Shown piece by piece: positions 52,984-60,155 of a DNA stretch of 64,000 nt. The translations under genes were made by a program, and so were the position numbers. Positions within the stretch are counted from its first letter, which is position 1, and each line of letters begins with the position of its first letter. The notes below the pieces were generated by a model, which ran no database searches, had not been told where the DNA came from, and worked only from the letters and a program-made list of their open reading frames with translations. This DNA is from Chryseobacterium paridis. Its GTDB lineage: Bacteria; Bacteroidota; Bacteroidia; Flavobacteriales; Weeksellaceae. The DNA is taken from positions 620,001-684,000 of the forward strand of contig NZ_JAENHK010000001.1 of the NCBI RefSeq assembly GCF_016595215.1, given 5' to 3'.

Positions 52984-53730
52984 TTAATGTGAATTTACGC
53001 TTTTTGTTCTCTTAATTTTAAAAATGTAATAAATAATTACACAAACACATACAAGCTGAATGGTTCCAAGATCTCCAACAACATCTACTCTTGGTTTTAT
53101 AAAGTCCAGAAAGAATCTAAAAGTAAAATAGCTCAACATAAAAAGCTGAAAAATATATCCTGATGGATAGTCTTCCGTCCATTGTTTAATTTTCAAAACA
53201 ACCCAGAGACTGATTAAAAATACAATCTCATAAAGAGCCACAGGATGCCTGAGATATTGATCTCCCAGATACATACCAAAAATCGAATTGGTTGGTAAAC
53301 CATAAGTTTCCTCATAGATTCCTGTAAGGAAACATCCGACCCTCCCAATGATCATTGCCAGAAGTAAAGGATATACGATCATGTCTCCGGTACTTTCTTT
53401 GTGTCCTACTATTTTTTTTGCTAATTCAACTCCTATGAGGCCGAAAGCAAGACCGCCAACAATTGTATTATTGGACCAGATATGTTTAAAATCAAAATGT
53501 TCAAAAAAAGTATAGGGGTTTTCGAGGTTCCCTATCAATTTCGAACCTATTAAAGCTCCGGCAGTAGCACCAATAAGAACAGCTGCTGAAGTATTGAAAG
53601 AAAGCTTTTCCGTTGATTTTCTTTTTAAATAAAAGTAATAGCGCATTCCCATAAACATTCCCAACGCTTCAAAAAGAGGATGCGCAAGTACTGTTTTACC
53701 AAATATTTGAAAAGTAATGGGAAAATCCAT
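52984..53730 (-). CDS. Lgt-like polytopic membrane protein lacking the HGG motif
   Basis: The 248-residue protein has about seven hydrophobic segments. MIIGRVGCFLTGIYEETYGL aligns with the GRxGNFxNxExxG signature of prolipoprotein diacylglyceryl transferase, and the FRFFLDFIKPR end matches the last Lgt motif. The catalytic GGxxFHGG region reads IVGGLAFGLIGVELAKK and lacks the histidine and the second glycine pair. Two asparagines of the signature are also replaced. It may transfer a lipid to another acceptor or be a non-enzymatic relative. It is the first gene of the radical SAM operon. Confidence 0.8.
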   Translation of the reverse strand: MDFPITFQIFGKTVLAHPLFEALGMFMGMRYYFYLKRKSTEKLSFNTSAAVLIGATAGALIGSKLIGNLENPYTFFEHFDFKHIWSNNTIVGGLAFGLIGVELAKKIVGHKESTGDMIVYPLLLAMIIGRVGCFLTGIYEETYGLPTNSIFGMYLGDQYLRHPVALYEIVFLISLWVVLKIKQWTEDYPSGYIFQLFMLSYFTFRFFLDFIKPRVDVVGDLGTIQLVCVCVIIYYIFKIKRTKSVNSH

Positions 53731-53789
53731 ACTTTCAAAATTACTATATTTAATATTATTTGCTAATTTTAATATTCTAAATAATCACA

Positions 53790-54830
53790 ATGCGTATAGA
53801 ATATGACATAAAATTAGGGTTTAAGGACGTAATGTTCCGCCCTAAAAGATCAACTTTAAAATCTCGTTCAGAAGTAGATCTGGAAAGAGAGTTCACCTTT
53901 CGTCACACGAAAAAGAAATGGAAAGGCACTCCTATTATCGCGGCCAATATGGATACCGTTGGTACATTTGAAATGGCTGTTGAGCTTGCAAAAGATAAAA
54001 TCATTACAGCAGTCCACAAACACTATTCTGTAGAAGAATGGGATCAGTTTTTACAAAATCAGCCGGAAAGTATTCATCAATATATTGCTTTAAGTACAGG
54101 AACAGGAAAAGCTGATGAAGAAAAGCTGAGACAAATCATCGGAAAGCACCCAAAAATAGAGTTTCTATGCATTGATGTAGCCAACGGTTATTCGGAGCAT
54201 TTTGTGAGCTTTGTAAAGCAGGCAAGGGCTCATTTTCCGGATAAAATCATTATGGCAGGTAATGTGGTGACAGGAGAAATGGTAGAAGAACTCCTTTTGG
54301 TGGGTGCAGATATCATTAAAGTAGGTATTGGTCCAGGTTCAGTATGTACCACCCGGGTAAAAACTGGAGTAGGATATCCCCAGCTTTCAGCTATTATCGA
54401 ATGCTCTGATGCTGCTCATGGTTTAGGTGGTCATATCATTGCAGATGGAGGCTGTAAAGTTCCTGGAGATGTTGCCAAAGCTTTTGGTGGCGGAGCCGAT
54501 TTCGTAATGTTGGGTGGAATGTTTGCAGGACATGACGAAAGTGGCGGTGAAATGATTGAAGAAAACGGAAAAAAATACCGCCTTTTTTATGGAATGAGTT
54601 CTAAAACTGCAATGGATAAACATTCCGGTGGTGTTGCAGAATATAGAGCCTCTGAAGGTAAAACGGTGAAAGTGGGATATAAAGGTCCAGTTTCAGAGAC
54701 GGTGAAAGACATCTTGGGAGGGGTTCGATCTACCTGTACTTACGTTGGGGCTTCCAAACTGAAAGAACTATCTAAAAGAACCACATTTATAAGGGTTCAG
54801 GAACAGGAAAATCAGATTTTTAAAGATTAA
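53790..54830 (+). CDS. guaC: GMP reductase
   Basis: The 346-residue protein has the IMPDH/GMPR barrel with [19 protein letters not shown], the catalytic cysteine inside GSVCTT, and [20 protein letters not shown]. The [13 protein letters not shown] loop is the GMPR type rather than IMPDH, and there are no CBS domains. It converts GMP to IMP with NADPH and ammonia release. The length fits E. coli GuaC. Terminated by a strong hairpin. Confidence 0.94.
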   Translation: MRIEYDIKLGFKDVMFRPKRSTLKSRSEVDLEREFTFRHTKKKWKGTPIIAANMDTVGTFEMAVELAKDKIITAVHKHYSVEEWDQFLQNQPESIHQYIALSTGTGKADEEKLRQIIGKHPKIEFLCIDVANGYSEHFVSFVKQARAHFPDKIIMAGNVVTGEMVEELLLVGADIIKVGIGPGSVCTTRVKTGVGYPQLSAIIECSDAAHGLGGHIIADGGCKVPGDVAKAFGGGADFVMLGGMFAGHDESGGEMIEENGKKYRLFYGMSSKTAMDKHSGGVAEYRASEGKTVKVGYKGPVSETVKDILGGVRSTCTYVGASKLKELSKRTTFIRVQEQENQIFKD

Positions 54831-54837
54831 GATAAAC

Positions 54838-54866
54838 AAAAAGCCAGATCGTTGATCTGGCTTTTT
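54838..54866. terminator. bidirectional terminator between guaC and fabG
   Basis: AAAAAGCCAGATC and GATCTGGCTTTTT form a 13-bp stem with a 3-nt loop. A runs on the left and T runs on the right let it serve guaC and the convergent fabG. Confidence 0.88.
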
Positions 54867-54872
54867 TTATTT

Positions 54873-55616
54873 CTATGTTAACATTCCACCATCAACGTGT
54901 AATGTTTGTCCTGTAATATAAGTTGACAATTCACTTCCTAAAAATACACATGCATTTGCTACATCTTCAGGCTGTCCTCCTCTCTTCATTGGAATCCCAT
55001 CTCTCCACGCCTTAAGTGTTTTCTCATCTAAAGAAGCTGTCATTTCAGTTTCAATAAATCCTGGTGCAATTGCATTACAACGGATATTTCTTGATCCTAA
55101 TTCAAGAGCAATAGACTTTGTAAATCCAATAACACCTGCTTTAGAAGCTGCATAATTAGATTGCCCTCCATTTCCTTTTACTCCAACTACGGAAGTCATA
55201 TTGATAATAGAACCTGATCTGGCCTTCATCATAGGCTTAATAACTGCCTTTGTAAGGTTGAATACAGAATCAAGATTTACTCTGATAATAGTATCCCAAT
55301 CCTCTTTAGACATTCTCAATAAAAGGTTATCTCTTGTAATACCAGCATTGTTTACCAATATATCGATGGTACCAAACTCAGCCATTACATCATCTACCAA
55401 TTGTTGAGCTGCATCATAATCAGATGCGTCAGATTGGTACCCTTTTATTTGAGTTACAGAACTTAAAGTTGCTTCTAATTCTTTTGCTTTATCTACAGAA
55501 CCAGCATAAGTAAATGCTACTTTTGCCCCTTGTTGAGCAAAAACTTCAGCAATTCCCTTTCCGATTCCTCTTGTAGCTCCGGTAATAAGTGCTACTTTTC
55601 CTTCTAATAGTTTCAT
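54873..55616 (-). CDS. fabG: 3-oxoacyl-ACP reductase
   Basis: The 247-residue protein has the NAD(P) site TGATRGIGKGIAEVFA, the catalytic Ser in INMTSVVGVKG, and YAASKAGVIGFTKS with the Tyr-x-x-x-Lys pair. The late PGFIETEMTASL and VDGGML segments are typical of FabG. It reduces the beta-keto group in fatty acid elongation. It is not close to other fab genes, but the fit to FabG is good. Confidence 0.92.
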   Translation of the reverse strand: MKLLEGKVALITGATRGIGKGIAEVFAQQGAKVAFTYAGSVDKAKELEATLSSVTQIKGYQSDASDYDAAQQLVDDVMAEFGTIDILVNNAGITRDNLLLRMSKEDWDTIIRVNLDSVFNLTKAVIKPMMKARSGSIINMTSVVGVKGNGGQSNYAASKAGVIGFTKSIALELGSRNIRCNAIAPGFIETEMTASLDEKTLKAWRDGIPMKRGGQPEDVANACVFLGSELSTYITGQTLHVDGGMLT

Positions 55617-55788
55617 ATCTATGACAATTATTTTTCTTTCTATCTACTAACGTATTGATTAGTTGCTAATTTAGCATATTTATTTTTGACAAAATAAACA
55701 GCCGCAAAGATATTATAATTTGTTATGTAACACCTTACTAATCATAAATTACTTTGGTATTTTAGTTTTTTTTATTCTATCCCAATGA

Positions 55789-57258
55789 TTACCATCCTGT
55801 TTTATCCTCTGAATGAGTAAAGTATAAATATTCAGAACTTTTACCTTTCATGAGCTTCAATCCTTTTCTATCCGAAGAATAACTATCATATATTACTTCT
55901 TTAAGGGGTTCATTCCTGTTATTGGTTACTCCGAATTTATTCCCTTTTTTTACAACGACTTCATTTGCTGAAAGAAATGTAATGATATCATCATATACGG
56001 ATGGAATTATTTCATCCCCTTTCTCATCAATCATTCCGTACTTATTCTCTTTACCTTTATAAATGATTCCTGGTAATAGTACAAAAGGTTTTATGGAAAC
56101 AATATTTGACAATTCTTTATACTCTCTATCCTTTGGTGAGAATCTATAAAAAACATTTTCTTTCTTAAGAATCAGATAATTAGAGAATATCCTTTCGATA
56201 TCATACCCCTCATCTAAAACGTTTTTTAAATTTTTATCCAGGAGTGTTTCCTCTCCATTCTTTCTTAGATAAACAAAATTTTCACCCGAAATTTTAAGAG
56301 CATCTACATCATCATATTCCTGTGGTAATACAATTTCTCCACTAGTTCTGATTATGGCTACTTTTGGATTCTTAGTGTCCGGGACAGTTCTGAATAAGCC
56401 ACCAAACAGGTGATTTACATATCCAAATTCCGTGGGATATACTTTTTTATCCTTCTTAGAAAAGATACTTACTGTATTCTCTTTTTTCAGATAAATATAT
56501 TCCGTGCCAACAAAAGCCTGATCATAAATCTCTTCTGCCAATGTATTTTCATTTGAATCTACAATTCCATATTTATCCTTAGCTATATTTTTTGTCACAA
56601 GAAAAGGATAGGAAACAATTCCATCAATGTAATGATTAGAAATGGAACTTATTGTTCTTCCGTTATAATCAATAACTTCTCCTTCTTTGACACCTGTATA
56701 AATATATACCCTGCCCTTATAGAAGCGCAAATTATCATCGAATTCTCTATCAGATACCAATTGCCCATCGAAATCATAAAGCTTCCAGTCTTTCCCTTTT
56801 TTTACAAAAAGTCTGCTCTCGTTTCCGAATTCAATTTGATCACTGGAAGGAATGATCTCTTTTCCATTAAAGTCATAAAAAGAGTCCTTCCCATTTTTGG
56901 AATAGATGAGCCTGCTTTTATTTTCCCAGGTCCTGAACTTGAATTTATCCAAAGGGATCAATTGATTGCCTTTGCTATCAATTAAAGCTATTTTCCCATT
57001 ATTGGTTCCTTCTTTGGCTTTCAAGATAAATCGGTCCTTAGCCAACCGGGATATTTCACTTTTGTACGGAAAAGTAGCAGTAACCACTCCCAAAGAGTCT
57101 ACTATAGTGGATTTTCCTGCTTCAGAAATTATTCCATATCCATTAGAGTAAAAACGTACTTCTTTACCCAATTGTTTTGATAATAAGATCTGTTTATATT
57201 GATCAGTTTGCTGTGCTATACAAACTGATGAAAGTAGTATAAAAAATAGCTTTTTCAA
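55789..57258 (-). CDS. WG-repeat exported protein
   Basis: The 489-residue protein has a signal peptide (MKKLFFILLSSVCIAQQ) and many repeats with the WG-type pattern 'yGliD.kG.eiip..yD', for example KYGMIDEKGDEIIPSVYDDI, KIALIDSKGNQLIPLDKF and KWGIVD-like units in between. Each repeat forms a small beta sheet. The family is common outside the cytoplasm in Bacteroidota with no known activity. It starts immediately after rsmI in the direction of transcription. Confidence 0.85.
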   Translation of the reverse strand: MKKLFFILLSSVCIAQQTDQYKQILLSKQLGKEVRFYSNGYGIISEAGKSTIVDSLGVVTATFPYKSEISRLAKDRFILKAKEGTNNGKIALIDSKGNQLIPLDKFKFRTWENKSRLIYSKNGKDSFYDFNGKEIIPSSDQIEFGNESRLFVKKGKDWKLYDFDGQLVSDREFDDNLRFYKGRVYIYTGVKEGEVIDYNGRTISSISNHYIDGIVSYPFLVTKNIAKDKYGIVDSNENTLAEEIYDQAFVGTEYIYLKKENTVSIFSKKDKKVYPTEFGYVNHLFGGLFRTVPDTKNPKVAIIRTSGEIVLPQEYDDVDALKISGENFVYLRKNGEETLLDKNLKNVLDEGYDIERIFSNYLILKKENVFYRFSPKDREYKELSNIVSIKPFVLLPGIIYKGKENKYGMIDEKGDEIIPSVYDDIITFLSANEVVVKKGNKFGVTNNRNEPLKEVIYDSYSSDRKGLKLMKGKSSEYLYFTHSEDKTGW

Positions 57259-57933
57259 TTAAATAGAATTATTCACAATAAGAACAATTTCTCCTTTTAA
57301 AGTTTTACTTTTAGAAAATTCGATTAATTCGTTGATCGTTCCTCTTTTAGTCTCTTCAAATTTTTTAGAAATCTCACGGCTCAAACTCACTTTCGCATGT
57401 TCCCCGAAAAACTCTTTAATCTGTTCTAGTGTTGTGTTTATTTTATGAGGACTCTCATATAATACGATTGTTTTTTTCTCTTCTGCCAACTGCTTTAGCT
57501 TTGTCTGCCTTCCCTTTTTTTGAGGAAGAAACCCAGCAAACAGAAACTCATTATTTGGAAGTCCGGACACCACAAGGGCTGGAACAAAAGCTGTTGCTCC
57601 AGGCAGGCAAATCATTTCAATATTACGATCTGAGCCCGCTTTCGCCAGCAAATAACCGGGATCCGAAATTCCAGGTGTTCCTGCGTCGGTAATGATAGCA
57701 ATATTTTGGCCGCTTTCCAGGTCAGAAATCACTTTTTCTGTTGCCTGATGTTCATTATGTAAATGATAAGATCTTAAAGGTTTAGAGATCTCAAAATGCT
57801 TTAATAGAACTCCGGAAGTTCTTGTATCTTCACATAAAATATAATCTACTTCTTTCAGGACATTCACCGCTCTGAAAGTCATATCTTCTAAATTTCCTAC
57901 GGGTGTAGGAACAAAATATAGGATTCCGCTCAA
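57259..57933 (-). CDS. rsmI: 16S rRNA (cytidine-1402-2'-O)-methyltransferase
   Basis: The protein begins MSGILYFVPTPVGNLEDMTF from a TTG codon at 57933, giving 224 residues. The core has DYILCEDTRTSGVLLKHFEI, SYHLHNEHQATEKV, ITDAGTPGISDPGYLL and VLYESPHKINTTLEQI, all RsmI signatures. It methylates ribose of C1402 in 16S rRNA. It lacks the C-terminal extension of the E. coli protein. A longer ATG start at 57972 would overlap the preceding gene by 31 nt and put foreign sequence before the conserved start. Confidence 0.93.
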   Translation of the reverse strand: MSGILYFVPTPVGNLEDMTFRAVNVLKEVDYILCEDTRTSGVLLKHFEISKPLRSYHLHNEHQATEKVISDLESGQNIAIITDAGTPGISDPGYLLAKAGSDRNIEMICLPGATAFVPALVVSGLPNNEFLFAGFLPQKKGRQTKLKQLAEEKKTIVLYESPHKINTTLEQIKEFFGEHAKVSLSREISKKFEETKRGTINELIEFSKSKTLKGEIVLIVNNSI

Positions 57934-57941
57934 AATTAAAA

Positions 57942-59369
57942 TTATAAAAATTTGTTTTCCACCAATACCCATAATCTTTGGGCATATTCATCTACTTTTC
58001 TCCAGTTTCTGGAGTAATATAAGTCGCTCAGGTATTCCTTTGCTTCTTCCAGCGTTCTAAAGCTGTTCAGTTCAGAGATCACTTCGTTCAGTTCGGACTG
58101 GCTTCCGTCAAAAAGCATTTTTGAAAATGCTATTCTGTCATTCAGATCTAATCTGAACTCAGGTTTAGACTTTTCAGCTTCCATAAAATTGGTAGGAATG
58201 TTGGATTTTAACAAGCTTCCATTATCCTCTTTTACAACCGGTTCAGCTTTCTCCTGAGGAATTTCTCTTTCTAAAGGATCATCGTCAAATAATGACTGAA
58301 TCGATTTCAATCCTTTAATATTCGCCAGTTTTATTTTTTTGTCTTGATTATAAGCATCCAGGTTTTCAAAACTCTCATCTGAAGGATGTCTTTCCTGTTC
58401 AAATTTATGATGTCCATTATCTATATCAACAATTTTTCTCTTGTTGTTTTCTTCTGCAACAATCTGCTCTTCCTGCCTTTCTTCTACCTGGGCTTCATTT
58501 TTTATTTCATTCAGAACATTTTCGACGTTAGAGGTTTCCATTACCATTTCGCCTTGTTCGATGGATACATTGGAGGAAATAAACTGTGATTCATTTTCTT
58601 CGATAAGTATTTCATCATCTTCTAAAACTTCACTGTCGAAGATGCTTGGAATCTTTTCATTAGCCTCAGGAAAATCTTTAACATCACTCGAAAAGGCTAT
58701 TGCTTCGTCAGTTTTTGTCTCATCCTCAATGCTATTCTGAATATTTTCTTCTTCATCAAAAGAATTCATACTGGATTCCTGATAATCAGAAGGCTGGTTT
58801 TCAAATTCATTGATCTCATTCAGCTGATTTGTAAAAATTACTTCTTCTTCAATCTCATCATCATACAGATCATCTGCCTTATTGTCAACATCTTCTGTCT
58901 GATAATTTTGTTTTAAATCATCTTCTACTGCAAAATTGACAATATTCTCATGGTATTCGTTTTCAACGATTTCAGAGAGTTGATTATTGAAAATTTCTTC
59001 CTGTTCCGTGCCATTTTCATCAGATAATTCCTCTTCATATTCCAGATTTTCATTTTCATCAATCTCGTTCAGTTCATTGTTGAAAATGGCTTCTTCTTCT
59101 GTTACTTCATGACTTGAATCCTGAGTTTCAAACTCATCATTTACCAAACCTATATTCGTTTGGTTATCTGTATTTTGTGATGAATTAGAAGGGATAAAAT
59201 ATTCAATATTCTTTTCCAGCATTCTCAAAAAAGAAATCCTATTAGCAAGCTCATCTACAAGATCTTGCTTGGAAAGTAATTCATCCACATTGTTTATTTT
59301 TTCCAAAATATCAATGATATTCTTGGATTCGAAAAAAATTTTTTCCTTTAAATCTTGGATATTCTGCAT
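57942..59369 (-). CDS. acidic repeat protein with conserved C-terminal domain
   Basis: The 475-residue protein starts with a helical segment (residues 1-60) and ends with a conserved-looking part from about 405 (FRLDLNDRIAFSKMLFDGSQ and AKEYLSDLYYSRNWRKVDEY). Between them is a long Glu/Asp/Asn-rich stretch with three copies of a motif like xIFNNQLNEIxENE at residues 94-107, 125-138 and 177-190. There is no signal peptide. The linker is probably disordered. I cannot assign function. It is transcribed toward rsmI, with the two genes 8 nt apart. Confidence 0.7.
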   Translation of the reverse strand: MQNIQDLKEKIFFESKNIIDILEKINNVDELLSKQDLVDELANRISFLRMLEKNIEYFIPSNSSQNTDNQTNIGLVNDEFETQDSSHEVTEEEAIFNNELNEIDENENLEYEEELSDENGTEQEEIFNNQLSEIVENEYHENIVNFAVEDDLKQNYQTEDVDNKADDLYDDEIEEEVIFTNQLNEINEFENQPSDYQESSMNSFDEEENIQNSIEDETKTDEAIAFSSDVKDFPEANEKIPSIFDSEVLEDDEILIEENESQFISSNVSIEQGEMVMETSNVENVLNEIKNEAQVEERQEEQIVAEENNKRKIVDIDNGHHKFEQERHPSDESFENLDAYNQDKKIKLANIKGLKSIQSLFDDDPLEREIPQEKAEPVVKEDNGSLLKSNIPTNFMEAEKSKPEFRLDLNDRIAFSKMLFDGSQSELNEVISELNSFRTLEEAKEYLSDLYYSRNWRKVDEYAQRLWVLVENKFL

Positions 59370-59393
59370 ATAAGATTCTTGTTAAAAATTGCT

Positions 59394-59401
59394 TACTTTT
59401 G
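59394..59401 (+). promoter_or_regulatory. putative -7 promoter box for tdk
   Basis: TACTTTTG matches TAnnTTTG and lies 29 nt before the tdk start codon; no clear -33 box at 19 nt. Confidence 0.38.
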
Positions 59402-59430
59402 ATGTTAAAATATTACGGCTAATTTAACAA

Positions 59431-60024
59431 ATGTTTTTAGAAAATACAATTAATCACTCCAAACAAAGCGGTTGGATGGAAGTTATTTGTGGCTCAATGT
59501 TTTCCGGAAAAACCGAAGAGTTGATCAGGAGGCTGAGAAGAGCAGAAATGGCAGGGCAAAATGTGGAAATTTTTAAACCAAAAACTGATACAAGATATTC
59601 TGAAGATGATGTGGTTTCGCATAATCAAACCAAAATACGAAGTACCGCAGTAGAAAATCCCAACGAAATTTTATTGTTGGGCTCAAATTGTGATGTGGTA
59701 GGAATAGATGAAGCTCAGTTTTTTGATGATAGTATTGTTGATATAGCCAATGAATTGGCAAATAGCGGTATACGGGTGGTTATTGCCGGATTGGATATGG
59801 ACTTCTTAGGACGTCCGTTTGGACCAATGCCTAACCTTATGGCAACTGCTGAATATGTGACCAAAGTGCATGCTATCTGCAAAAGAACAGGTAATCTTGC
59901 CAATTATTCCATGAGAACTTCCCAGGGAGATAATTTAGTGGAACTGGGAGAAACCGAAAGTTATGAAGCCGTAAGCCGCAGGGTTTTTATAGACGAAGTA
60001 CTTTTAAAGAAGAAAAATAGATAA
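59431..60024 (+). CDS. tdk: thymidine kinase
   Basis: The 197-residue protein has the P-loop CGSMFSGKTEELIRR, the DEAQFFDD Walker-B region and GLDMDFLGRPFGPMP, the lasso-type type II thymidine kinase. It makes dTMP in thymidine salvage. The usual zinc cysteines are mostly missing: HAICKRTG keeps one and replaces the second, and the later CRxC reads as SRRV. The active site is intact. Its stop codon is followed by an inverted octamer repeat before murF-alr. Confidence 0.94.
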   Translation: MFLENTINHSKQSGWMEVICGSMFSGKTEELIRRLRRAEMAGQNVEIFKPKTDTRYSEDDVVSHNQTKIRSTAVENPNEILLLGSNCDVVGIDEAQFFDDSIVDIANELANSGIRVVIAGLDMDFLGRPFGPMPNLMATAEYVTKVHAICKRTGNLANYSMRTSQGDNLVELGETESYEAVSRRVFIDEVLLKKKNR

Positions 60025-60035
60025 ATTTATAAAGG

Positions 60036-60128
60036 CAAAATCGCTGAATTGCAAAATGGCCGAATTGCTTAACGGTTTTAAAGTTAACCAATCAAATCTT
60101 TTTGCTGTTTCGCAATTCAGCAATTTCG
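60036..60128. repeat. octamer-based inverted repeat element before murF-alr
   Basis: The left arm (60036-60075) has five 8-bp plus-strand units such as CAAAATCG and CTGAATTG. The right arm (60097-60128) has units of the same type on the minus strand, with an exact CTGAATTG. A 27-bp imperfect inverted match brackets a 48-nt middle. The unit family is the same as in the element at 40.9 kb. Confidence 0.75.
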
Positions 60129-60155
60129 CCTAAAAAACATAGTAGAAAGGCACCA

